39,214 bases of DNA from Flavobacterium sp. Its GTDB lineage: Bacteria > Bacteroidota > Bacteroidia > Flavobacteriales > Flavobacteriaceae. Shown here piece after piece: positions 13,644 through 21,386 of this stretch. The DNA is taken from NCBI GenBank assembly GCA_025351785.1, contig JANXVF010000006.1, positions 1 to 39,214 of the forward strand, read 5' to 3'. Position 1 is the first letter of the stretch, and every line of letters starts with the position of its first letter. Under the pieces are notes generated by a model. That model was not told the DNA's origin and did no database searches. It saw nothing but the letters and a program-made list of their open reading frames with translations. The position numbers were made by a program, and so were the translations under genes.

Positions 13644-14834
13644 TTAATTTTCAAAAAACCCAACAGTTCCGCCAACCCAATCTTTGTCTTTGTTGAATTT
13701 TACACCAATCATTTCACCACGACTTAATCGTACTAAATTAGTAACTAAAGTTGGTGACGGCGCATTTTTTTTCCAAACTGCAAGTAGTCGAACTTCGGCT
13801 TTTACTTTTCCATCAGGTGATTGAATTACAGGTTTATAGTTTACTTTTTTCTGTAAAATGTATAAGTCTTTTTCTTTTACGGCTTCTATATCTTCTTTTT
13901 TTACGTGAAAAATTACACCAGTACCAGAGAATGAAAACAATGGTTTTAAAACATAATTTTCTAAATCGGTTGGAATTTCTTTTAAATCAGATAACAAAGT
14001 AGTTTCTATAAAATATTTTCCTTTTAAATATGGCAGAATAAATTTACTAATTCTAAAAAACCAATTCGGATGTCCAGCCCATTCTACATCTAATTCATCC
14101 GAGAAATCGAAATCTAATTTTAAATCAGTTCGCAAATCCAATTCATCAAAAATTACACGATTGTAAATGCGTTTTATTAATGTTTCTTTTCCTTTAGAAT
14201 TGGTATAAAATAATTGATTTCCTTTTTTGATAATGTCAGTAACGCAAACCGTTTCAATTCCTAAATCACGTTTACAATAATAAAAATCAATTTTGGTGTT
14301 TTGTTTTTCAGGTTCGATTTCTAATAAAACTACATTTTCTTTGGGATGATTATTACAAATCGCTTCTTCCACAATTTGAAGATATTCTTCTTTGGAAAGA
14401 CCATTAAAAAATGGAGTTAAATTAGATAAAAATGGATAATGTTTTTGAAATTTCTCCGCTAAATTATTCTGAAAATTATATAATGATGGAAATCCTTGTA
14501 CTTCAATTAACTTCGGAATTATCTTTCCGTCTTCTTCACAAATTCCGAAATCAATTGCTAAAAAAGTGGTATGATTATCTTCATTTGGAACTTTTCTATT
14601 TAACTCTAATGCTTTGTTGGTTAATTCATTAAAACCTTCTTTTTTAATAAATGCGATGACTTCTTGACTAGCTTCTAACAATTGATTTTTTAAATCATTC
14701 GGAATAAAAAAAGGTGTTTCACCAATTCTGAAAGTTACTCTATAATCAAAATCAGACGTGATGTCTTCAATGAAATTATCATATTTTTCAGCAGTAAAAT
14801 TTTCGTTGAATTGTTGTCTGTATTTTGGATTCAT
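13644..14834 (-). CDS. Predicted ATP-grasp-like ligase, possibly circularly permuted
   Basis: I do not recognise a named family for this 396-residue protein, but ATP-grasp traces are visible. YVLKPLFSFSGTGV (294-307) resembles the ATP-binding lysine plus glycine-rich loop, DLYILQKKV (323-331) the adenine-binding strand, and AEVRLLAVW (346-354) a following strand. A Glu/Gln motif, LIEVQGFPSLYNFQ (109-122), resembles the metal-binding E-x-N strand but lies before the lysine, as in circularly permuted ATP-grasp enzymes such as the glutathionylspermidine synthetase type. Its neighbours are a glutamine amidotransferase, a GCS2 ligase and another ATP-grasp protein. That grouping supports amide-bond formation. 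The last gene of the cluster, it is separated from the amidotransferase by a four-helix-bundle element. Confidence in the gene is high; in the function, moderate. Confidence 0.6.
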   Translation of the reverse strand: MNPKYRQQFNENFTAEKYDNFIEDITSDFDYRVTFRIGETPFFIPNDLKNQLLEASQEVIAFIKKEGFNELTNKALELNRKVPNEDNHTTFLAIDFGICEEDGKIIPKLIEVQGFPSLYNFQNNLAEKFQKHYPFLSNLTPFFNGLSKEEYLQIVEEAICNNHPKENVVLLEIEPEKQNTKIDFYYCKRDLGIETVCVTDIIKKGNQLFYTNSKGKETLIKRIYNRVIFDELDLRTDLKLDFDFSDELDVEWAGHPNWFFRISKFILPYLKGKYFIETTLLSDLKEIPTDLENYVLKPLFSFSGTGVIFHVKKEDIEAVKEKDLYILQKKVNYKPVIQSPDGKVKAEVRLLAVWKKNAPSPTLVTNLVRLSRGEMIGVKFNKDKDWVGGTVGFFEN

Positions 14835-14839
14835 TATTT

Positions 14840-15275
14840 TAGTAACTAGTAATTAGTGATTAGTCAACAGAATTAAGATTTTAAAGTTTTTGAAAATGAA
14901 TTTATCATTTTTGATTCTTCTTCAATTTGGCTTAATACATCTTTAAATAACACTTCATCCTTAATAAATCCCAATTCATTTGCAATTATAAGTTGAGTTT
15001 CAATTTCAAATAAAGAACCTCTTGAAATATCTAAAAAATGACTAAAAGATTTGTCAGTATTTCTTCCATAACCTTCCGCAATATTAGAAGGAACTGAAAC
15101 TGATGCTCTTTTCAATTGATTTGACAAGGCATATAATTCTTCATGAGGTAAAGATTTCACTAATTTATAAACTAAAATTACAATTTTAATTCCTTTTTGC
15201 CAAATTAGTAAATCTTTGTATGATTTAATATTATTCATTTTTTAAATTTTACTAATTATTAATCACTAGTTACTA
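14840..15275. mobile_element. IVS-protein element with 25-bp terminal inverted repeats
   Basis: A 25-bp repeat at 14840-14864 (starting TAGTAACTAGT) returns in inverted form at 15251-15275 with 22 of 25 matches. Between them lies only the four-helix-bundle gene. Extra copies of the unit ATTAGTGATTAG adjoin both ends, and one runs into the amidotransferase stop codon. The same layout, an S23-type gene inside inverted repeats, defines intervening sequences in 23S rRNA genes. Here it sits between two genes of a biosynthetic cluster, suggesting a small mobile or spreading unit. No transposase is present, so mobility would need help in trans. Confidence 0.5.
14873..15238 (-). CDS. Four-helix-bundle protein (23S rRNA intervening-sequence / S23 type)
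   Basis: The 121-residue protein matches the four-helix-bundle (IVP/S23) family, with the N-terminal KSYKDLLIWQKGIK, the central LKRASVSVPSNIAEGYGR and the helix FSHFLDISRGSLFEIETQL all in place. Relatives include proteins encoded in 23S rRNA intervening sequences and the Avd accessory protein of diversity-generating retroelements; they form basic pentameric barrels that bind nucleic acid. No rRNA or reverse transcriptase is nearby. It splits the amidotransferase from the ATP-grasp-like gene and is framed by inverted repeats, so it is probably an insertion rather than part of the pathway. Confidence 0.85.
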   Translation of the reverse strand: MNNIKSYKDLLIWQKGIKIVILVYKLVKSLPHEELYALSNQLKRASVSVPSNIAEGYGRNTDKSFSHFLDISRGSLFEIETQLIIANELGFIKDEVLFKDVLSQIEEESKMINSFSKTLKS

Positions 15276-15286
15276 ATCACTAATCA

Positions 15287-16117
15287 CTAATTTGACAAAG
15301 CTTTCTTATGTTGCATTAAATCATTAATTGCAATTCGCAAAAAATTAGGAATAATCGTATTGTTAGTTTTAAAGATTTTATCTTCATCCAACAAATCTTC
15401 CAGCATATTTCTGAATTTTGTTCTGCCTTTCATTGCAATAATCTTATCTCGTTTTTCTTTGTCTTTCATATTCGCAATAAAACTCAGCGCATCGGCTTCT
15501 GGATGAAACTGTGTTCCTACAAAATATTTAGAAAAACGAACTGCCATAATTGCTCGTTCGTAATCGCCACGATGATTTCTTATTTTTTCTAACGAAATAA
15601 TTTGAGCTCCTTTTTTCTTGAAAACGCTTAATTTAGGTTGAACAACTTGATAATCTCGACTGTCAATAGCAAAAAACGGATTTTGTAATCCTTCAAAAAT
15701 CGAATCATCTATTCCTTCTTCGGTTTTGTGCATTGACATTACACCAAATGAAGTTGATTTTCGCTTAGTAATTTGTGCTAATCCAAAATGATTGCAAGCC
15801 ATTTGAAATGAGTGACAGATGAATAAAACGTGTTTTTTGATTTTATTTTCTTCGTTCCATTTAGATAATTCGTCAATGAAATTATAGTATTTAGTATCCC
15901 ATTTTCCATCTCCATCTAATGGATTTCCTGGACCGCCGGTTGAAATATAAATATCAAATTTTTCAATGTTAGGCAATTCACATTTGCCTCTAACATCAAA
16001 TATTTGAAACGAAACTATTTGGTTGAATCGATTAATAATATCTATAATACAACGCATTCCTTGATTGGGTTCGCCGTTGTACATATCTAAAATTGCAATT
16101 CGTATTTGGTTATTCAT
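15287..16117 (-). CDS. Class I glutamine amidotransferase-like protein
   Basis: The 276-residue protein has a full class I triad: Cys101 in FICHSFQMA (the nucleophile elbow, with Ser in place of the usual second Gly), and His205 and Glu207 in GTQFHPEAD. The oxyanion-strand motif STGGPGNP is at 59-66. Enzymes of this type release ammonia from glutamine for a partner synthetase; stand-alone members also cleave gamma-glutamyl bonds. Its partners here are two ATP-grasp-like proteins and a GCS2 ligase, so supplying ammonia for an amide, or trimming a gamma-glutamyl group, are both reasonable. It appears to have its own promoter (16137-16144). The residues after about 225 are an extra basic tail beyond the core fold. 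Confidence 0.8.
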   Translation of the reverse strand: MNNQIRIAILDMYNGEPNQGMRCIIDIINRFNQIVSFQIFDVRGKCELPNIEKFDIYISTGGPGNPLDGDGKWDTKYYNFIDELSKWNEENKIKKHVLFICHSFQMACNHFGLAQITKRKSTSFGVMSMHKTEEGIDDSIFEGLQNPFFAIDSRDYQVVQPKLSVFKKKGAQIISLEKIRNHRGDYERAIMAVRFSKYFVGTQFHPEADALSFIANMKDKEKRDKIIAMKGRTKFRNMLEDLLDEDKIFKTNNTIIPNFLRIAINDLMQHKKALSN

Positions 16118-16136
16118 TTAATTTTAATTTATACTG

Positions 16137-16144
16137 CAAATGTA
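16137..16144 (-). promoter_or_regulatory. -7 box TACATTTG upstream of the amidotransferase
   Basis: TACATTTG on the minus strand is an exact TAnnTTTG match, and the transcript would start about 15 nt before ATG 16117. TTGs occur 13 and 25 nt upstream, neither at the optimal spacing. The rest of the gap to 16391 is AT-rich and has no gene or clear hairpin. Confidence 0.5.
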
Positions 16145-16391
16145 AGTTTTTCAACATCAAAATCTATTTCAATTTTCTATTTCTTATATAGTACCAAGCC
16201 TTGAAAAAGTTAGAGAAAGTATTCATAAACTTTCTATTAAACCTAAACTCAAAGATACAAAACAATGTTTAAGTTGGTGACCAAAACCCTAATTTATTCA
16301 AACTACTGTAAGCCGTCCGTTATTTTTATTAAATACATTTATTCAATTTCTATTAGATATAATTTAAGTAATTAATTTTTTTTTCACCTCT

Positions 16392-17645
16392 TTAATTGAT
16401 AATTGGTATTGGTTTAGAATCATTTAAAGATAATACTTCGTTTGTAAAATCAATATAATCACACATTGAATCAATGTCGTTGTCATAAACACCAGAATAT
16501 TTTGAAGCTTTAATTATAGTTCCTTTCTCGTCATACTTAAAAGTAGTCAGATTATATCCATAACCTATTTTATCATAGAATTTGAGATATTCAGGAGAAT
16601 TTAAATTGCTAATCACTTGATAAGAAACATTTTCATATCTTACTATTATTAATCTGTCAAACTTGTCATAACACTCAATTATCATAGCCCCATTATTACG
16701 AATACGTTCATTAAAAATATTGAAAATAATCTTAAAGCCATCATAATTAAACTCACTTATTTCAATATTATTAGTTTTATATTTTTTTACAACTGTCTGA
16801 TTTCTAATTATTGAAAAATATTTTAAAATTATATCCAAAGGCTCTAATAATAATGGATTACTAAATAGACTACCAGGCTTGCTAGTATTTTCTATATAAG
16901 TTTGCTTAGCTTTTTTGTTTAGCTTTAAAATTTCATAGGGGTTTAAAAGAGTTTCATAGGTTTCTTTAAATGATAATTTCTTATCAGGCTCAATTTTCTT
17001 ACCATCTGTTTCGGTTTCAATTTGAGTTATCGCTATGTAACTACCTTTTTTATATTTTTTCTTATAAATATTATCTGTTAGAATTCCAATATTTTTAACT
17101 TCACCCACAAGTTCTCCTTTTTTGAAAATACATTGAGAAATTATTTTCTTTGAATTTAAAATAAATAAAGTTCCAACTCCATAAACTAGACCATTTACGC
17201 AATTAGTTTGAAAAATTACTTTTATATCTTTTCTTTCATAATTAGTTTCCAAATAGTAATATGTACCCACTCGATAAGGATGGCTGTAACTTAAATTTAA
17301 AGTATCAAGAATTTTTCCTGTAAACTTTTTTCCGTTTTTATATAAGTAAACTTTCAAATAATCATTTTTGTCAAAACCTATATAGTCACCTTCTGATTTA
17401 ATATAAGGATTGTTATAGATTTCCTTATTAAATCCTCCATTTACGGAATCTTTTCGCCAACCATTTGCAAGATTGTAGCCAGCAATAGTTTCACCAACGA
17501 ATTGATTGTAAGTTAGTCTATCATTTTTAGGATAAATAGTTTTTGAATAGTCAGAACCAAAAGGTTTGCTAATTTTTACGCTATCTCTTTGACCATAAAG
17601 AATAATTTGGCAAGTAGAAAAAAATAAAATTAATATCTTTTTCAT
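16392..17645 (-). CDS. Exported protein of unknown function
   Basis: The 417-residue protein begins with a lysine-started hydrophobic signal (MKKILILFFSTCQIILYG) ending near residue 18-20 and probably cleaved, so it should be periplasmic or outer-membrane associated. The rest is rich in Lys, Asn and Tyr, with many short beta-type segments such as VYLYKNGKKFTGKI, LVYGVGTLFILNSKK and TFKYDEKGTIIKAS. These look like antitoxin- or MORN-like strand repeats, but no family is clear. It lies inside the amidoligase cluster, has its own possible promoter, and leaves wider gaps than the cluster genes leave among themselves. I therefore read it as a later insertion. Confidence 0.75.
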   Translation of the reverse strand: MKKILILFFSTCQIILYGQRDSVKISKPFGSDYSKTIYPKNDRLTYNQFVGETIAGYNLANGWRKDSVNGGFNKEIYNNPYIKSEGDYIGFDKNDYLKVYLYKNGKKFTGKILDTLNLSYSHPYRVGTYYYLETNYERKDIKVIFQTNCVNGLVYGVGTLFILNSKKIISQCIFKKGELVGEVKNIGILTDNIYKKKYKKGSYIAITQIETETDGKKIEPDKKLSFKETYETLLNPYEILKLNKKAKQTYIENTSKPGSLFSNPLLLEPLDIILKYFSIIRNQTVVKKYKTNNIEISEFNYDGFKIIFNIFNERIRNNGAMIIECYDKFDRLIIVRYENVSYQVISNLNSPEYLKFYDKIGYGYNLTTFKYDEKGTIIKASKYSGVYDNDIDSMCDYIDFTNEVLSLNDSKPIPIIN

Positions 17646-17713
17646 TAATTTTTATATTTGTATAATTGTTTGTTGCATTAAATTATCTGATATTGAGATA
17701 GAATGTCGACTTA

Positions 17714-17721
17714 CAAATTTA
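17714..17721 (-). promoter_or_regulatory. -7 box TAAATTTG upstream of the exported-protein gene
   Basis: An exact TAnnTTTG match on the minus strand lies about 70 nt before ATG 17645. There is no TTG at the -33 position. It would let the exported-protein gene be transcribed separately from the ligase gene upstream. Confidence 0.4.
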
Positions 17722-17739
17722 TGATTTCTAATTATACCT

Positions 17740-18849
17740 TTAAAGTCCTTTTGTAAATTCACTTGTAATTAAATCGACTACTTTGGTTAAATCGTTAGTT
17801 TGTTCAAAAACTGCCAATTGTTTATCGGCACCTGTTCCGTGTTTCAAAATAGTATGTACGTAATTTATTTGCTCTCGACTGCCTAATTCATCAACCACAT
17901 CATCAACAAAGTCAAGAAGTTCTAGAATTAATCCTTTGGTTTCTATTTCTTTTTGTAAACCAAAGTCGATCATGTTACCTTCAATTCCGTAACGTGCAGC
18001 GCGGAATTTATTTTCTTTAATTAGTGCAATTCGATACATATTGAAACTGGTATTTGCAACATTCAATTTGTATAATTTTGCTACAATTGCCTGAATTATT
18101 GCAACAATACACATAGCTTCATCAACAGTCAAACTCATGTCACAAATGCGAAATTCAATGGTATCATAAAATGGATGCAAACGCAAATCCCACCAAATTT
18201 TCTTCGGATTATCAATACAATTGGTTTTTACCAATGTATCTAAATAATTATCATAGGAAGCAACAGAATCAAAATATTCGGGCAAACCAGTTCGTGGAAA
18301 TTTATCAAACACTTTGGTTCTGAAGGATTTATAACCTGTATTTCGCCCTTCCCAAAAAGGAGAATTTGACGAAAGTGCAAAAATGTGTGGCAAGAAATAA
18401 CACGCTTGATTCATTAATTGTAATCCTTGTTCGCGATTTTCAATTCCAACATGACAGTGCATTCCAAAAATCAAATTGGAACGCGCAGCATCTTGTAATT
18501 CATTCACAATTGTATGATATCTTGGATCATCGGTAATGGGTTGGTCTTGCCAACGAGAAAACGGATGCGTTCCTGCGCCACCAACAACCAAACCTTGTTT
18601 GTCGGCAAGTTCTACAATTTTACTTCTTAAAAAACGAATTTCTTTACTTGCATCAGCAACACTTTGACAAATATTGGTGCCAACTTCTACAACAGATTGG
18701 TGCATTTCGGCTTTTACTTGCTCGTTTAAAATAATCTTGGCACCATCTACAATTTTGGATAAATGTGAACGTAAATCACGAGTTTGCGGATCTATAATTT
18801 GATACTCTTCTTCAACTCCAAGTGTGAATATGGGTAATTTTTTCGACAT
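17740..18849 (-). CDS. GCS2-type carboxylate-amine ligase (YbdK family)
   Basis: The 369-residue protein has the glutamate-cysteine ligase 2 family marks: TLGVEEEYQIIDP (9-21), AGTHPFSRW (92-100) and GMHCHVGI (129-136). The family uses ATP to join an amine to a carboxylate, typically the gamma-carboxyl of glutamate; E. coli YbdK has weak glutamate-cysteine ligase activity. The size and motifs fit the bacterial YbdK branch well. The ATP-grasp gene lies 97 nt upstream across a hairpin-rich gap, so the two are probably co-transcribed. With a second ligase and an amidotransferase beside it, a role in a dedicated small-molecule pathway is more likely than glutathione synthesis. Confidence 0.85.
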   Translation of the reverse strand: MSKKLPIFTLGVEEEYQIIDPQTRDLRSHLSKIVDGAKIILNEQVKAEMHQSVVEVGTNICQSVADASKEIRFLRSKIVELADKQGLVVGGAGTHPFSRWQDQPITDDPRYHTIVNELQDAARSNLIFGMHCHVGIENREQGLQLMNQACYFLPHIFALSSNSPFWEGRNTGYKSFRTKVFDKFPRTGLPEYFDSVASYDNYLDTLVKTNCIDNPKKIWWDLRLHPFYDTIEFRICDMSLTVDEAMCIVAIIQAIVAKLYKLNVANTSFNMYRIALIKENKFRAARYGIEGNMIDFGLQKEIETKGLILELLDFVDDVVDELGSREQINYVHTILKHGTGADKQLAVFEQTNDLTKVVDLITSEFTKGL

Positions 18850-18860
18850 ATATTTTAATT

Positions 18861-18942
18861 TAGTGTTCTGTAATCAGTATTTAGTTTTCAGTTTTAAAAA
18901 TGGAAAGTAATCTATTATTGATCACTAAAAACTGAACACTGC
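18861..18942. repeat. Imperfect inverted repeats in the ATP-grasp / GCS2 gap
   Basis: Short motifs of the form AGTGTTC, TCAGTTTTTAG and ATCAGT appear in direct orientation at 18861-18895 and in inverted orientation at 18920-18942 (GATCACTAAAAACTGAACACT). They can fold into a long imperfect hairpin. Such CAGT-rich repeats are common between Flavobacterium genes; here they may reduce read-through from the ATP-grasp gene into the GCS2 ligase gene. Confidence 0.45.
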
Positions 18943-18945
18943 CAA

Positions 18946-19887
18946 CTATTTACAAGCGTCTTTTATAAAAGTTCCCCAAGTCAAATTCATTTTTCCTGGT
19001 TTTTGTTTTTTGGCTGCGGCGATTGCCATTTTTGCGGCATGTTCTACAACCCATTCAAAATTCTCTGCACCAACTGATGTTAACTCGGCATCTGGAGCAG
19101 GATTTCCAAAATCAATTGCATAAGGAATTCCATCACGAACGGCAAATTCTACTGTATTAAAATCATAACCTAAACCTTTGCAAAGTCTAAGAGTATAATC
19201 TTTTACAGTAGCTAATAATTTTTTATCAGTGGCTGGACCATCAATTACATATCTTAGATGGTGCGGATTTCTTGGCTCATATTGCATAATGTGAACGTCT
19301 TTTCCGCCAAGACAATACACTCTAAAATATTCTGTAAATACAATTTCTTCTTGCAACATCATCACTAATTGTCCGGTTTCTTGATGTTTTTCCCAAAATT
19401 CTTCTTTGTTTTCGAGTCTGTAAACATTTTTCCATCCGCCACCAGCATAAGGTTTCATGTAGGCTGGAAATCCGATATAATTAAAAATCCCATCCCAATC
19501 CATTGGATATTTCAAATTTCTAAATGATTTTCCAGTAGTATCCGTTGGATGTTCGGCAGAAGGCAAAATTACGGTATTCGGTAACGGAACTCCAAGTGTA
19601 TCAGCTAACGAATTATTAAAAAATTTATCATCGGCACTCCACCAAAACGGATTGTTAATTACGTTAGTTCCAGTAAGCGCAGCATTTTTCAAATAAGCAC
19701 GGTAAAACGGAACGTCTTGCGAAATTCTATCAATAATCACGGCATATTCACCATCTTTATTTTGAACTACTTTATCAATAGAAACCGCTTCGGCAATAAT
19801 ACCTTTTTCGTTTTTTGAGTTTACTCTATCTATAAATGCTTGTGGAAAAGTATCTTCCATTCCAAATAATATTCCAATTTTTTTCAT
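18946..19887 (-). CDS. ATP-grasp ligase (RimK / D-Ala-D-Ala ligase-like)
   Basis: The 313-residue protein shows an ATP-grasp core: Lys145 followed by the glycine-rich loop (YMKPYAGGGW, 143-152), the adenine-binding QEEIVFTEYFRVYCL (179-193), and the metal-binding strands NTVEFAVRDGIPYAIDFGNPAPD with Glu247, Asp259 and Asn262. Such enzymes activate a carboxylate as acyl phosphate and join it to an amine or thiol. The N-terminal pre-ATP-grasp part is short, as in RimK-like ligases. It follows the esterase gene after 33 nt and precedes the GCS2 ligase gene. The co-occurrence of ATP-grasp, GCS2, amidotransferase and esterase has been described as a predicted amidoligase theme in comparative genomics; the product is not known. 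Confidence 0.82.
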   Translation of the reverse strand: MKKIGILFGMEDTFPQAFIDRVNSKNEKGIIAEAVSIDKVVQNKDGEYAVIIDRISQDVPFYRAYLKNAALTGTNVINNPFWWSADDKFFNNSLADTLGVPLPNTVILPSAEHPTDTTGKSFRNLKYPMDWDGIFNYIGFPAYMKPYAGGGWKNVYRLENKEEFWEKHQETGQLVMMLQEEIVFTEYFRVYCLGGKDVHIMQYEPRNPHHLRYVIDGPATDKKLLATVKDYTLRLCKGLGYDFNTVEFAVRDGIPYAIDFGNPAPDAELTSVGAENFEWVVEHAAKMAIAAAKKQKPGKMNLTWGTFIKDACK

Positions 19888-19920
19888 GATATTTTGTATT
19901 TAGTATTTGTCTGTATATTT

Positions 19921-20634
19921 TTAAAAAAACTTAATTCGTGATAAATAATGCGGAAACATTTCTTTCCAAACTGGCCAATCGTGTTCTTTATCTTGTCTAA
20001 CATCTAACCAATGTGGGATATCTCTTTTTGCTAAAACGCCACTCAATTTTAAGTTAGCATCAAAGCAAATATCCCAATTGGAAGTGCCCAAAACAATATC
20101 CATATTCCACATTTCGTGGTCGTTAATACCTGGAATATAATCTTCTGGCGAATTATAAAAAACATCGTCATCCCAATGACCATCCATAAAACTTTTTATA
20201 GAAAATGCACCACCCATAGAAAACATGTGGCTTACATAACCGGGATGTCTAAAAGCAAAATTTGCCGCATGATAACCACCAAAACTACAACCAGCAACTG
20301 CCACTTTTCCTGCGCCAGTATTATTTTTTACACGTTCTACAATTTCATGACAAATCATTTTATCATACCAAGAATGGTTTTGAATGCGATGTACTGGATG
20401 AATATTTTTATTATAAAAACTATCTTTATCAATACTATCTAGGCAAAAAATCTGAATTAAACCTTGCTCAATATACCAACGTGCACTTTCAATCAAACCT
20501 TGGTCTCTATTTTCGTGAAAACTTCCCATCGATGTCGGAAAAAGAATAACCGGATAACCAGTATGTCCAAAAACTAACATCTCAATTTCTCGATTTAAAT
20601 TGGGCGAGTACCATTTAAAATATTCTTCTCTCAT
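19921..20634 (-). CDS. Esterase D-type alpha/beta hydrolase
   Basis: The 237-residue protein is a putative esterase of the alpha/beta-hydrolase fold: nucleophile Ser117 in AGCSFGGYHA, a probable general-base His in DKEHDWPVW near the C-terminus, and an oxyanion-loop segment FPTSMGSFHE (32-41). It has no signal peptide, so it should act in the cytoplasm. As first gene of the amidoligase cluster, it could release or transfer an acyl group of the cluster's product. The AT-rich region upstream has only a one-mismatch promoter box (TATAATTG, minus, 20681-20688). Confidence 0.82.
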   Translation of the reverse strand: MREEYFKWYSPNLNREIEMLVFGHTGYPVILFPTSMGSFHENRDQGLIESARWYIEQGLIQIFCLDSIDKDSFYNKNIHPVHRIQNHSWYDKMICHEIVERVKNNTGAGKVAVAGCSFGGYHAANFAFRHPGYVSHMFSMGGAFSIKSFMDGHWDDDVFYNSPEDYIPGINDHEMWNMDIVLGTSNWDICFDANLKLSGVLAKRDIPHWLDVRQDKEHDWPVWKEMFPHYLSRIKFF

Positions 20635-20911
20635 TTTTAAAATTCCTAACTAATTTTTTGTACACTAATATTACTTGTAACAATTATAGTAAAAAAAAGC
20701 TTATAAAAAATGTAAAAATTATTCAGCATAGAATATTTATGATTTATGGTTTTTTAGCATTAAGAACTTATTAATAATAAAAAAAACATATAAAAAATGA
20801 ACTATGTTTTCTTGATTAATCAAAATTTTATGAAAATTGAATCATATATTTTCATTTTTTTAATGATAAAATTTTCAATTCAGAATTTAAATTAGGATTG
20901 AGTTATTAATT
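20635..20911. other. AT-rich intergenic region, no gene
   Basis: These 277 nt contain no convincing reading frame. The only structure is a pair of inverted AAAATTTTAT / ATAAAATTTT arms around 20820-20875, which might help end transcription of the gene at 20912-21307, and the weak promoter box of the esterase gene near its left end. Confidence 0.4.
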
Positions 20912-21307
20912 TTATTGATTTACAATTTCTTCAAGATTGCTTTTTAATCTTTCCGTTATCAAATTAAACAATCTCTTGTTGAGATTTGAAGAGTTTTTGA
21001 TGTATTCAAAATATTCTTCTATCGAGAAAAGTCCGATAATAATTCCTTTTAATGTACTTCTAAATTTTTCATCTCGTTGCACTGAGTGTTCAATGTATGA
21101 GAGTTTTTTATCCGGCGTTAAACTAAAAAAAACATTTTTTTGTTTTACCGCATAATTTATATAAACTTGAATCAATAAATTATTTTGAAGTTTTATAACT
21201 GGTCTGAGTGTTTTATTTTGAAAAATTTCCTCAGAGGAAGATTGACCTGAGATTGTACCAAGTGACTCTCCACGTATAGTTGCAATAAAATTTTCGCGTG
21301 CCTCCAT
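20912..21307 (-). CDS. Conserved Bacteroidetes protein of unknown function
   Basis: The 131-residue protein has no signal or membrane segment. It is predicted mostly helical with a conserved-looking middle (FQNKTLRPVIKLQNNLLIQVYINYAVKQKN is cut here to its marks: LRPVIKLQN and IIIGLFSIEEYFEYI). I recall similar proteins in Flavobacteriaceae, sometimes labelled glyoxalase without visible glyoxalase motifs. It lies downstream of the OmpA gene and its terminator, in the same direction, with no promoter box of its own. It is probably transcribed by read-through. Confidence 0.65.
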   Translation of the reverse strand: MEARENFIATIRGESLGTISGQSSSEEIFQNKTLRPVIKLQNNLLIQVYINYAVKQKNVFFSLTPDKKLSYIEHSVQRDEKFRSTLKGIIIGLFSIEEYFEYIKNSSNLNKRLFNLITERLKSNLEEIVNQ

Positions 21308-21324
21308 TATTTTATTTTAAAGAT

Positions 21325-21355
21325 AAAAAAAAACCTCTGCAATAAAGCAGAGGTT
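21325..21355 (-). terminator. Intrinsic terminator of the OmpA-family gene
   Basis: On the minus strand AACCTCTGC (21355-21347) pairs with GCAGAGGTT (21340-21332) around a 6-nt loop. A run of nine T follows (21333-21325). It begins 32 nt after the OmpA stop codon. This is the clearest terminator in the window. Confidence 0.88.
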
Positions 21356-21386
21356 AAATATAGTTATTAAGATAAATTGTTAATTA

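Noticed and set aside
14873..15238. Avd of a diversity-generating retroelement
   Set aside because: There is no reverse transcriptase, template repeat or variable-repeat gene in the window.
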